64,000 nt of DNA. Origin: Pseudacidobacterium ailaaui (GTDB lineage: Bacteria > Acidobacteriota > Terriglobia > Terriglobales > Acidobacteriaceae). The stretch is from assembly GCF_000688455.1 (NCBI RefSeq), contig NZ_JIAL01000001.1, forward strand, positions 3,255,001 through 3,319,000. The letters are read 5' to 3'. Of the stretch, positions 47,361-55,730 are shown piece by piece. The notes below the pieces were generated by a model. The model was not told the DNA's origin and did not search any database. It was given only the letters and a program-made list of their open reading frames with translations. A program made the position numbers and the translations under genes. Every line of letters begins with the position of its first letter. The stretch's first letter is position 1.

Positions 47361-49160
47361 GTGGTAGAACTCCGCAGAAGCAGCAAGCGGTGGCTCTATC
47401 CTGAGAATGACCCCGCAGCAGCCGCACTTGCACACTCGGCCGGCATCCCCCTCATCGTTGCCGAACTCCTTTTGGCACGGGGCCTGCGCTCCACGGAGCA
47501 GGCTGTTCGTTTTCTTCATCCGCAACTGGGCGATCTGCATGACCCCTACGCCATGCTGGGCATGGCCTCCGCGGTGGCGCGAGTCCAAAAGGCCATAGAA
47601 CACCGCGAACCGACCCTGATCTATGGCGATTATGACGTGGACGGCACGACGGCCACCGTCCTGCTAAAGACAGCCATTGAGATCCTGGGAGGCGAGGTCC
47701 GCTATCATATTCCTCACCGCATCCACGAGGGATATGGCATCAGGGATGAGCGCCTGGCGGAAGCGGCCGCCGATGGAACGCGGCTGGTCATCAGCGTTGA
47801 TACCGGCATTCGCGCTTTTGCCGCTGCTGAGGCAGCCGAGGCCCTGGGACTGGATTTGATTGTCACCGACCATCATTTACCAGAACAGAGTCTGCCACGG
47901 GCGCTTGCCGTGCTTAATCCAAACCAACCGGGGTGCGGTTATCCGTGTAAACATCTCTGCGGCGCGGGAGTGGCCTTTAAACTGGCGCAGGCCCTGCTCG
48001 AATCCCGGGACAAAGAGAGGGCGCGAAAGAAGATCCTGCCCTCGTTCCTGAAGGTACTGGCCATCGCAACCATTGCCGATGCTGTTCCGTTGCTTGATGA
48101 GAACCGTATTTTTGTGGCGCTTGGGCTGGATGGGCTGCGCCGCCCTGTAAACGCCGGACTGCGCCACCTGCTGATGGTCGCAGACCTTGATCCTTCTCAA
48201 AGACGCCTGACACCTACCGATGTGGCCTTTCGTCTGGCGCCCAGACTGAATGCGGCCGGCCGCATGGACATTGCCTCCGATGTGGTTGAGCTGTTGACAA
48301 CTCGACAGCCGCAGCGCGCCCGAGAACTGGCGGAAAAACTGGAGCGGCTCAACACGGAGCGCCGCGCCGCAGAGAGCGGAATCCTTACCGAGATTGAAGA
48401 GCGCATGGGCGGTTCGGACTGGCGGAACGACCATTGCATGGTGATGGATGGGGACGGCTGGCACCGGGGAGTCATCGGCATTCTGGCCTCACGGATCGTA
48501 GACCTGACAGGCCGACCCGCGCTGGTCATCTCGCGGGAGAACGGAGAGGCCCATGGCTCTGGCAGGTCCATTCCGGGATTCCACCTCCTTGAGGCAATGG
48601 AAAGCTGCCAGGACCTACTGACACGGTTTGGAGGACATGCACATGCGGTTGGCTTCTCGCTGCCCTCGAAAAATGTTCCGGAACTCCGGGAGCGCCTGAA
48701 TACGTTTGCAAAGGCACGTTTGACGGAAGCCGCATTCACAGCGCAGGTCCCGATCCATGCCCTGCTGCCGCTGGACCGAATTACCCCGGCACTCTTTACC
48801 TGGATTCGCCGCATGGAGCCGTTTGGGTTGAGCAATGAGGAGCCGGTCTTTGCGGCGCACAACGTCCGGCTCGCAGCCCCTCCGCGCTATTTCAAGGAAA
48901 AGCATGTCCGTCTGCAACTGGCCCAGGGACCGCGGGCCAGCATGTTCCCTGCTGTGGGCTGGAACAAGGCCGAGACCGTGCGGTCGTTCGGTCTGGAGGA
49001 AGGCAGCATCCTTCATCTTGCCTACAAGCTTCGGGAAAATGAACATCCCGAGTTCGGCGGCCTTGAATTGGAGATTGTAGACATAAAGATTGCTCACGAG
49101 GCGGAGGAAGAAAGCCGTCCTCTCGAAATGATTGCGTCCACGGACCGGCCTGGAAGCTGA
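47361..49160 (+). CDS. recJ: Single-stranded-DNA-specific exonuclease RecJ
   Basis: 5'-3' exonuclease on single-stranded DNA used in recombination and mismatch or excision repair. Seen in 599 residues: DHH domain with LIYGDYDVDGTTATVLL (motif I), VDTGI, IVTDHHLPEQ (DHH motif III), PNQPGCGYPCKHLCGAGVAF and IATIADAVPLLDENR; DHHA1 domain with GWHRGVIGILASRI and GSGRSIPGFHLLEAM...GGHAHAVGFSL; and a C-terminal OB-fold (about 470-590). All catalytic Asp/His motifs are intact and length is normal. GTG start. Convergent with the acyl-CoA ligase, seven bases apart. Confidence 0.96.
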   Translation: MVELRRSSKRWLYPENDPAAAALAHSAGIPLIVAELLLARGLRSTEQAVRFLHPQLGDLHDPYAMLGMASAVARVQKAIEHREPTLIYGDYDVDGTTATVLLKTAIEILGGEVRYHIPHRIHEGYGIRDERLAEAAADGTRLVISVDTGIRAFAAAEAAEALGLDLIVTDHHLPEQSLPRALAVLNPNQPGCGYPCKHLCGAGVAFKLAQALLESRDKERARKKILPSFLKVLAIATIADAVPLLDENRIFVALGLDGLRRPVNAGLRHLLMVADLDPSQRRLTPTDVAFRLAPRLNAAGRMDIASDVVELLTTRQPQRARELAEKLERLNTERRAAESGILTEIEERMGGSDWRNDHCMVMDGDGWHRGVIGILASRIVDLTGRPALVISRENGEAHGSGRSIPGFHLLEAMESCQDLLTRFGGHAHAVGFSLPSKNVPELRERLNTFAKARLTEAAFTAQVPIHALLPLDRITPALFTWIRRMEPFGLSNEEPVFAAHNVRLAAPPRYFKEKHVRLQLAQGPRASMFPAVGWNKAETVRSFGLEEGSILHLAYKLRENEHPEFGGLELEIVDIKIAHEAEEESRPLEMIASTDRPGS

Positions 49161-49167
49161 CAACCGA

Positions 49168-50949
49168 CTACCTGACTTCATCCGGATAGAAGCTCTGGAT
49201 CACTTCCCTGTATTTTTCCGTAATGACCCGCCGTTTCAGCTTAAGACTGGGCGTCAGTTCTCCAGATGCCAGAGACCATTCTTCTGGAACAATCCTGAAG
49301 CGCTTGATCGTTTCAAAGTGCGCGAGGGAAGAATTGACCTCGTCCACGATCGACTGGTAACGGGCCACAACCGAGGGATGCTCGACCAGTTCGCGGCGTG
49401 TGGGAGCTGCAATGCCCTGCTGCCGCGTCCACTCTTCAAGGGCCTGAAAATTTGGTGAAATGAGTGCCGCAATAAACTTATGCCGGTCACCCACGAGGGC
49501 CGCCTGCCCCACAAGGAGATACGCCTTCAGCTTGTTTTCAATGGGCTGAGGAGCAACCATCTTTCCGCCCGATGTCTTCAGAAGCTCTTTTTTGCGGTCT
49601 GTAATGTAGAGAAAGCCGTCCTGGTCCATGCGTCCGATATCGCCGGTGCGGAACCAGCCATCGGAATCAAATGCCAAAGAGGTGTCATCCGGCTTCCGCC
49701 AGTATCCGGAAAAGACATTCGGTCCCCGCACCAGAAGCTCTCCATCTTCTGCGATGCGACACTCTACATTGGGCAGCGGCCTGCCTACAGAACCGATTCG
49801 ATAAGCGGAATTTGTGTTGATGGCGATGACCGGGGAGGTCTCCGTCAACCCATAGCCTTCCAGGATGCGAATGCCTGCACCGGCAAACCATGTTGCTGTG
49901 TCGACCCCGAGGGGCGCGCCACCGGCAATGAAATAGCGTACATGCCCTCCGAATCCATGCCGGATTTTGCTGAAGACAAGTTTGTGGGCCAGCTTCCAGC
50001 GCAAAGAGGAGGGTGTTTTTCCCTGGAATGTCTCTGCGCAATGCCGCTGCCCTGTACGGATGGCCCAGTCGAAGATCTTTTTCTTCAAACCAGAGGCAGA
50101 GGCCTGCCGTTCGGCTTCCTGACGGACCTTTTCAAAAACCCGCGGAACAGCAACCAGCACAGTGGGCCGAATACTTTGCAGGGCCATCGGCAGCTTTTCA
50201 AAGGACGAGCAATAGGCCACCGTCGCCTGCCGGGTGTAGATGGCATAGTCCAGATGCCGCGCCGTAATATGAGAAAGCGGCAAAAACGAAATACAGGAGT
50301 CCTGCTGAGAGATGTCAAAGCCGGCCAGCGAATAGTTCAGGTTGGAAGCAATATTTCCGTGGGTCAGCATGACACCCTTCGGGTCGCCGGTCGTTCCGGA
50401 GGTGTAGATGAGTGTGGCCAGGTCCTGCGGTCTTACATCGTAGGCCGCACGATCGAATGCAGCGTCGCGCTCTGCGCCGGCACGGTCCGCATCTTTTAAC
50501 AGCGATGACATCAGCACCGCGTCCGGAACGCCGTCGTCATCCATCAGAACAATGTGCTCCAGGGCCGTTTTTGGACGCACCTGTGCGACTTTGTCATACT
50601 GCTGTTTTGAAGAGACCACTGCGAGACGGGCGCCAGAGTCGGCCAGTAATTGTCCAATCTGCTCGGCAGTGAGTGTGGGATAAATGGGGACATCCACGGC
50701 GCCGATTGCCAATGCCGCAAAGTCCGTTACCGCCCATTCCCATCGGTTCTCGGCCAGAATCGCGATGCGGTCGCCCTTCTGGATGCCCCATTGGCGGAAG
50801 GCTTTGGCCAGATTGCGTACGCGCTGGTAGATCTGCATCCCGGTAAAGGACTGCCAGTTTCCTGCGTTGTCCGGATAGAGCACCGTGCGCGGGTTTGGAC
50901 TGGACGCCGCAAGGAAAAGGATGTCATTGATGGTTTTTAGCTGAAGCAT
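49168..50949 (-). CDS. Long-chain acyl-CoA ligase (AMP-binding, FadD15-like)
   Basis: Activates long-chain fatty acids through an acyl-adenylate to acyl-CoA. Seen in 593 residues: P-loop LIYTSGTTGDPKGVMLTHGN (about 178-197), ISFLPLSHITAR, YFIAGGAPLG, GYGLTETSPVI, WFRTGDIGRMDQDGFLYITD with the adenylate-binding Asp, and DRKKELLKTSGGKMVAP. The form with VPRVFEKVRQ and a long middle domain is typical of the FadD15/AMP-dependent synthetase group common in Acidobacteria and Actinobacteria. Stand-alone gene, divergent from DoxX. Confidence 0.93.
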   Translation of the reverse strand: MLQLKTINDILFLAASSPNPRTVLYPDNAGNWQSFTGMQIYQRVRNLAKAFRQWGIQKGDRIAILAENRWEWAVTDFAALAIGAVDVPIYPTLTAEQIGQLLADSGARLAVVSSKQQYDKVAQVRPKTALEHIVLMDDDGVPDAVLMSSLLKDADRAGAERDAAFDRAAYDVRPQDLATLIYTSGTTGDPKGVMLTHGNIASNLNYSLAGFDISQQDSCISFLPLSHITARHLDYAIYTRQATVAYCSSFEKLPMALQSIRPTVLVAVPRVFEKVRQEAERQASASGLKKKIFDWAIRTGQRHCAETFQGKTPSSLRWKLAHKLVFSKIRHGFGGHVRYFIAGGAPLGVDTATWFAGAGIRILEGYGLTETSPVIAINTNSAYRIGSVGRPLPNVECRIAEDGELLVRGPNVFSGYWRKPDDTSLAFDSDGWFRTGDIGRMDQDGFLYITDRKKELLKTSGGKMVAPQPIENKLKAYLLVGQAALVGDRHKFIAALISPNFQALEEWTRQQGIAAPTRRELVEHPSVVARYQSIVDEVNSSLAHFETIKRFRIVPEEWSLASGELTPSLKLKRRVITEKYREVIQSFYPDEVR

Positions 50950-51093
50950 CTCTGCTCGACCAATCTATCGGAGCAAGAAAGGATTGCCAATATCCTTCCC
51001 CATTTTCAGGAGCACGTCGTCCGTGCAAAAAACTTTACTTGCCTTCCTTGCCCGATTCGCGCAATCTGTTAACAGTTTTGGAGGAAAGGTGGA

Positions 51094-51531
51094 ATGAAGC
51101 AACTCTTCGTTACAACGAATGATTTTACGCTTACCGTGGTACGGCTGGTCCTTGGCATTGTCTTTTTTATGCATGGGGCACAGATCGGCCTGGGATGGTT
51201 TGGTGGCTTTGGGTGGCATGGAACGATGCAGTTTTTCACAACCCAGCTCGGAATCCCCGCATTTTTTGCCGCGCTGGCCATTCTTGCCCAGTTGCTCGGT
51301 GGCCTGGGGCTGATTGTGGGGTTCCTCAGCCGCATTGCGGCCTTTGGCATAGGGGTGGACATGCTGGTTGCCATCTTCAAGGTGCACCTGCACGTAGGCT
51401 TTTTTATGAACTGGTTTGGAATGCAGAAAGGTGAGGGATATGAATATCACCTGCTGGCCCTGGCCCTCTGTTTCCTCATCCTTGTAAAGGGCGCGGGCGC
51501 AGCCTCGATTGACAGGGCAATCGGAAAGTAA
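51094..51531 (+). CDS. DoxX family membrane protein
   Basis: A 145-residue protein with four predicted membrane helices (about 12-32, 48-70, 73-95, 118-138), beginning TTNDFTLTVVRLVLGIVFFM, as in the DoxX/YphA family; relatives take part in quinol- or thiol-linked redox functions or sulfoxide metabolism, but most are uncharacterised. A strong ribosome-binding site (GGAGGAAAGGTGGA) precedes the ATG. Divergent from the acyl-CoA ligase; the intervening 144 bp contain a small GCACG/CGTGC inverted repeat at 51012-51026. Confidence 0.88.
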   Translation: MKQLFVTTNDFTLTVVRLVLGIVFFMHGAQIGLGWFGGFGWHGTMQFFTTQLGIPAFFAALAILAQLLGGLGLIVGFLSRIAAFGIGVDMLVAIFKVHLHVGFFMNWFGMQKGEGYEYHLLALALCFLILVKGAGAASIDRAIGK

Positions 51532-51558
51532 GAGACCGCGGTCTGGGAGCAAGGGGAT

Positions 51559-51834
51559 TTATATCCCCAGCTTCTTTACCTCGTCGTTATAGTATTTGCG
51601 GTAAAGGATCTCCCACTCCTGGCTGCCTTCCAGAATGATCTTTCTCTGGGACTCAATCTTCTGGCGCGCGGCCTGATCAATTTTCATTTCTTCGGCAAGG
51701 AGGTGTCCGAGGATCCTGCGCGCCTCCTGCCGGATGGTATTGCGGTCTTCCATGAACTCGACCTCATCCATATCGGCCAGAGTATCAGCAACGACATGGG
51801 CCAGCTTATTGAGTTTGTCCTGTGAGATTCTCAC
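51559..51834 (-). CDS. DUF507 family protein (second of a tandem pair)
   Basis: Small cytoplasmic helical protein of 91 residues belonging to DUF507, function unknown. Seen: MRISQDKLNKLAHVVADTLA, a charged central part with EARRILGHLLAEEMKIDQAA, and a basic-aromatic end EWEILYRKYYNDEVKKLGI. GTG start overlapping the stop of the preceding DUF507 gene (GTGA). The pair occupies the same small operon, and the two proteins share length and the pattern helix - LLxEE/Q - EI - Y at the end, so they may form a hetero-oligomer. Confidence 0.85.
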   Translation of the reverse strand: MRISQDKLNKLAHVVADTLADMDEVEFMEDRNTIRQEARRILGHLLAEEMKIDQAARQKIESQRKIILEGSQEWEILYRKYYNDEVKKLGI

Positions 51835-52109
51835 AACACCGCCTTGTACTTGCGCGCAAGTTCCTGCTTCACCTTTTTGAACATCTCAGGGTAGCTTGCG
51901 CCTGTGCGCCGCATTTCATCCTGGTAGGCCTCCAGAATGACGCGGACCTCCTCATTAATACGGTCTTCGAGCTGCAGCTCATCGAGCAGACCATGATAGA
52001 CGCGCTCTTCCACCTGGGGCAGCTTCTCAGTTTTGATCATTTTTGCCGCAATCAGATGCTTGACCGTGTGGCGCGCCAGATATCCAACATATTCTTTCGA
52101 GAAAATCAT
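51831..52109 (-). CDS. DUF507 family protein (first of a tandem pair)
   Basis: A 92-residue DUF507 relative. Seen: MIFSKEYVGYLARHTVKHLI at the start, VEERVYHGLLDELQLEDRIN in the middle (matching the LLxExxxx(I/D) segment of the partner) and a C-terminal MFKKVKQELARKYKAVL. ATG 52109 with AGGATCA before it is chosen; ATG 52133 would add eight residues. Coupled to the following DUF507 gene by GTGA overlap, and 89 bp downstream of the TolC-like gene. Function unknown. Confidence 0.85.
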   Translation of the reverse strand: MIFSKEYVGYLARHTVKHLIAAKMIKTEKLPQVEERVYHGLLDELQLEDRINEEVRVILEAYQDEMRRTGASYPEMFKKVKQELARKYKAVL

Positions 52110-52198
52110 TGATCCTAAATGGGAATATAGCACATGGTCCCGGGAAAGCAGAGCTTCCGGCGCCGCACTCCAAAAATGCAGCGCACCAGCACGGCCTT

Positions 52199-54199
52199 TT
52201 AAGGCATATGGGTCACGACCCCGCTCTTAGCGTCATCAATCGAGACGCCCATACGGTCCAGGGTGGACCCGGTGGCGCGGTCAATATCTACTTTAGCTTT
52301 TTCATAAGCCGTCTGCGCTACGGCCAGGGCGGATTCGGCCACGGCCAGGGCCTGTTCACTGGTCAGCACGTCGTAAGCTGACATGGCCCCCAGCTTCTGC
52401 TCCTGCTTTGCAATCTCGAAGGTCTTCTGTGCCAGGTCGCGGGCCTTTTGCGCCGCAACCACTCTGGCCTGCGCCTGCTGCAAAGCATATTGGGAGTTCC
52501 GGACATCGAGCAGGATGCTCTTCTTTTGCTGCTCAAAAGTCAGCTCTTTCTGCCGGTAATCGAGTACCGCTCGGAACTGGTCAGCCTTGGCCACGCGATT
52601 GCGGAGTGTAATGTTCAGCGAGAAGCCAACCTGATACTCAGGAGAGGAATAGTTGAAGGTATTTTCAAAGGTGCCAGCAAAATCCTTGGGAAGGTTAGTC
52701 TGGCAAAATGAGGCGGAAAGCTGGCAATAAGGATTGATCTGACCGCCGAACCCGGCGCCAATAAACTCGCCATACAGAGAGAGCCGGGGCAGCAGCTCAT
52801 TCTTAATGGTTTTCAGGTTGTTTTGCGCAATCTGCATGGCAATCTGGTCTTCTGCAACATCCGGACGGTTTTTCTCGGCCTCAGCGATGAGCTGTTCAAT
52901 CGGTTTTTCCGCATTGGGGTCTGCTGTGCCGACAAGGTCGAGTGGAACGACCGGCATATCGGCCAGGGCGGGATCGTCGATGGTCTTCGTCAGCGCATTT
53001 TTGATGAGCAGCTCATTCAGCCTGAGGGTCGCCCGGGCCACGGTAAGGTCGCCCTCTGCGGAAGCGACTGCGGCCTGGTCTTTGATGACCTGCATGGCTG
53101 GGATGGCCTGCAACTGGAGCTGTTTCTGGTCGTCGGCGAGCGTCTCATTCGCGTAATCGAGAGAGCGCTCCTTGATTTTGGCATCCTGGTAAGCACTGAC
53201 CAGGTCCCAATAGATGTTTTCCACCTGAGTGACTGTAGCGATGACTTGCGCACGAAAGCCCAGGTCAGTGAGTTGCAGGTTCTTTTTGGCAATGTGCATG
53301 TAGCGCTGATTGGTGGCCAGTCCGAACCCCTGCAGCAAAGGCTGATTGATGGTGAGATTGAAATTGGTGGTCAACTGCGGGCTTAGGATGTTGTAGACGC
53401 TGTTTGTGGTCTGGCGAAGTCCATAATCCGTAATGTTGAAGTTTGTGCCCAGAGAAAAGGCCTGGGAATAGCTGGACGCAAGCTCAATCGTGTTCTGTTT
53501 CAGAATCGGGACACCGAATTGTGCGGTGTTCACCTGCACCAGCGTGGTATGGTCCACCAGACCCTGCACGGAAAGCTGCGGATCAAACGATGGAATGGAA
53601 GCGCCGTTTCCGAGCGTGGATGTGACCAGTCCGCCAGCACCGGCCGCGGTTGCTCCGCTGCTTGCACCGCTTCCCGTGCTGGGCCCGGATGCACTGAAGC
53701 CGCCTTGTGTGCCTTGCGCGATGGCGGTGTTTACACCATTGGCCGCACCTCCGGCCTTCGTACGCATCAGGTCTGCCTGCGCTATGGGCAAGTTGTAGCG
53801 GAAATAAGCAATGTCCAGATTGTTTTCAAGCGCCAGTGCGATGGCGTCTCGAAGGGACAGATAGATTTTTCCGTCCCGTATCAGTCCCTGCAGACGCGGT
53901 GAGTTTGTAAGATTAATCGGCGGGACGGTACTCGCCATATAAGGCGCAAAGGGATTATGTGAGTGCGGAAGATCGATATGAAAAGGGACCTGCTGTCCTG
54001 CAGGATGCACCTGCGCTGCCTCCTGGGCCTGCTGGGCCAGGGTAGCAGGGGCCGGCTGCTGCTGCGTTGCGTTGCCGGGAGCATCGGGGACGCTGGCTGC
54101 ATTTTGTTGGGTGCTCTGCGCGAGCGCGCTGGAAACCATGGTACAGGCCAGGGCAAACGCCGCGCACTTGTGCGTAAATCCGGGAGTCTTCTTGGTCAC
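52199..54199 (-). CDS. TolC-family outer-membrane efflux protein
   Basis: Outer-membrane channel of the tripartite efflux system encoded by this operon. In about 666 residues: signal peptide after GTG 54199 (VTKKTPGFTHKCAAFALACT then MVSSALA), a 100-residue Pro/Gln/Ala-rich linker, and two OEP domains with the typical alternating coiled-coil helices (for example VAKADQFRAVLDYRQKEL and SVLDIRNSQYALQQAQARV-like segment). A glycine/alanine/serine-rich insertion (about 175-205) interrupts the first repeat. The GTG start overlaps the stop of the ABC ATPase as GTGA and follows GGAGG at about ten bases. Last gene of the operon adaptor - ATPase - ATPase - TolC. Confidence 0.9.
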   Translation of the reverse strand: MTKKTPGFTHKCAAFALACTMVSSALAQSTQQNAASVPDAPGNATQQQPAPATLAQQAQEAAQVHPAGQQVPFHIDLPHSHNPFAPYMASTVPPINLTNSPRLQGLIRDGKIYLSLRDAIALALENNLDIAYFRYNLPIAQADLMRTKAGGAANGVNTAIAQGTQGGFSASGPSTGSGASSGATAAGAGGLVTSTLGNGASIPSFDPQLSVQGLVDHTTLVQVNTAQFGVPILKQNTIELASSYSQAFSLGTNFNITDYGLRQTTNSVYNILSPQLTTNFNLTINQPLLQGFGLATNQRYMHIAKKNLQLTDLGFRAQVIATVTQVENIYWDLVSAYQDAKIKERSLDYANETLADDQKQLQLQAIPAMQVIKDQAAVASAEGDLTVARATLRLNELLIKNALTKTIDDPALADMPVVPLDLVGTADPNAEKPIEQLIAEAEKNRPDVAEDQIAMQIAQNNLKTIKNELLPRLSLYGEFIGAGFGGQINPYCQLSASFCQTNLPKDFAGTFENTFNYSSPEYQVGFSLNITLRNRVAKADQFRAVLDYRQKELTFEQQKKSILLDVRNSQYALQQAQARVVAAQKARDLAQKTFEIAKQEQKLGAMSAYDVLTSEQALAVAESALAVAQTAYEKAKVDIDRATGSTLDRMGVSIDDAKSGVVTHMP

Positions 54200-54900
54200 G
54201 GTCTGCCCACCTCCGCTGCGACATCCGGGTCTGCAGTATCTTTTGTGATCCATCCGTCATGCAGCTCAATCACACGACTGCCATACGCGGCATTCACCTC
54301 AGAATGTGTGACCTGAACAATGGTGGTCCCCTGCTCGTTCAGCTTTCGGAACAATTCCATGATTTCCCTGGCCTGGCTGGAGTGCAGGTTTCCGGTAGGC
54401 TCATCGGCAAGCAGGAGCGCGGGTGTGTGAATGACTGCACGGGCGATGCCGACCAATTGCTGCTGCCCGCCGGAAAGCTGAGAAGGAAACAGGTCTTTTT
54501 TGCCGACGATCTGAAACCGGTCCAGGGTGTCTGCCACCAGGGCCTGACGTTCCGCCCGCGGAATGTCTTTATAAGACAGCGGCAGGTCAATATTTTCCTT
54601 TACGGTAAGATCGTCCAGCAGATGATAGCTCTGAAAAACCATTCCGATATTCCGTTTGGCCAGTTCAGCACGCTGTTTGCGGTTCATTTTGTGAACTGCC
54701 TCCCCTTGGAACCAGTACTCCCCAGTCCACTGATCATCGAGCAGGGCCAGCACATTTAACAAAGAAGACTTTCCGGCCCCGGAAGGCCCCATAATTGTGA
54801 CAAATTCGCCTTCGCGAATGGAGAGATGGATCCGGCGCAGGACCCAGGTCTGTCCGGCACCGGTCTTATAACTACGCTCAATGTTCTTCAGTTCAATCAT
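54196..54900 (-). CDS. ABC transporter ATP-binding protein, MacB-like (efflux operon, second ATPase)
   Basis: Cytoplasmic ATPase of the MacB/LolD subfamily, 234 residues. Seen: ERSYKTGAGQTWVLRRIHLS, Walker A GPSGAGKSS, Q-loop IGMVFQSYHLLDDLTVKENI, signature LSGGQQQLVGIARAV (the usual R after QQQ is L), Walker [14 protein letters not shown] and H-loop VTHS. The family normally has GNLDS at the D-loop; here it is GNLHS. ATG 54900 starts directly at the family N-terminus; ATG 54933 would add 11 residues. No membrane segment and no adjoining permease gene. Confidence 0.9.
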   Translation of the reverse strand: MIELKNIERSYKTGAGQTWVLRRIHLSIREGEFVTIMGPSGAGKSSLLNVLALLDDQWTGEYWFQGEAVHKMNRKQRAELAKRNIGMVFQSYHLLDDLTVKENIDLPLSYKDIPRAERQALVADTLDRFQIVGKKDLFPSQLSGGQQQLVGIARAVIHTPALLLADEPTGNLHSSQAREIMELFRKLNEQGTTIVQVTHSEVNAAYGSRVIELHDGWITKDTADPDVAAEVGRP

Positions 54901-54981
54901 CGAATCGTCATCCAATGGACAAAACCAGAGCATTCCGACCGTGAGGTCCGTCGGCTGCGGCAGTTTTCCCTGAAAGAATGG

Positions 54982-55701
54982 CTAGCGGGCTTCCAGCACC
55001 TGCTCCAGAGCATCTCCCTCCGATACAACCTTTCCATCGAAGAGGTGGACGTTGCGCTCGGCGTGACGGGCAAAGCGTGGATCGTGCGTCACCATCAGGA
55101 TGGTGGCGCCGTCTTTGTGCAGGTTGGCGAGCAGTTCCATCACGGCTTCTCCATTCCGGGAGTCCAGATTTCCCGTTGGTTCGTCCGCCAGCAGAATGGA
55201 AGGAGAGCCGGCCAGGGCCCGTGCCACGGCCACGCGCTGCTGCTGGCCTCCGGAGAGCTGCGAAGGATAGTGCTTCATCCGGTGCGCCATACTTACGCGT
55301 TCCAGCGATTCCTGCACGCGGCGCTTGCGCTCGGCTGCTGACATGCCGGTGCGATATGTGAGTGGCAGCTCCACGTTCTCATAAACGGTAAGGTCGCCAA
55401 TCAGGTTAAAACTCTGGAAGATGAACCCGATCTCCTGGTTGCGGATGCGAGAGCGCTGGGCAAAGTTGAGGTTTTCGACCGCGTGGCCATTCAGCCAGTA
55501 TTTTCCGGCCGTCGGCGTGTCCAAGAGGCCGATGATCGAGAGAAGTGTGGATTTGCCGCAACCCGACGGCCCCTGCATGGCCACATATTCTCCTTTATTT
55601 ACTGTGAGATGAATGCCCGAGAGTGCATGGGTCTCGATTTCATCGGTGTAGAAGACCTTGGTCAGGCCCTCAATTTGAATCAGCGGTTGACCGTTCTCCA
55701 T
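54982..55701 (-). CDS. ABC transporter ATP-binding protein, MacB-like (efflux operon, first ATPase)
   Basis: Cytoplasmic ATPase of the MacB/LolD subfamily, 239 residues. Seen: Walker A GPSGCGKST, Q-loop IGFIFQSFNLIGDLTVYENV, signature LSGGQQQRVAVARAL, Walker [17 protein letters not shown] and H-loop MVTHD. All motifs are consensus, in contrast to the neighbouring ATPase. ATG 55701 is preferred because AGGAG lies nine bases upstream; the TTG at 55710 would have no spacing. Lies 29 bp after the adaptor gene and 81 bp before the next ATPase start. Confidence 0.92.
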   Translation of the reverse strand: MENGQPLIQIEGLTKVFYTDEIETHALSGIHLTVNKGEYVAMQGPSGCGKSTLLSIIGLLDTPTAGKYWLNGHAVENLNFAQRSRIRNQEIGFIFQSFNLIGDLTVYENVELPLTYRTGMSAAERKRRVQESLERVSMAHRMKHYPSQLSGGQQQRVAVARALAGSPSILLADEPTGNLDSRNGEAVMELLANLHKDGATILMVTHDPRFARHAERNVHLFDGKVVSEGDALEQVLEAR

Positions 55702-55730
55702 ATTGCTCAACTCCTCTCCTGTACCGCGCT

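Noticed and set aside
51533-51552. Palindrome AGACCGCGGTCT between DoxX and DUF507 genes
   Set aside because: Too short for a loop and no T-tract; could be chance between convergent genes, so no terminator was called.
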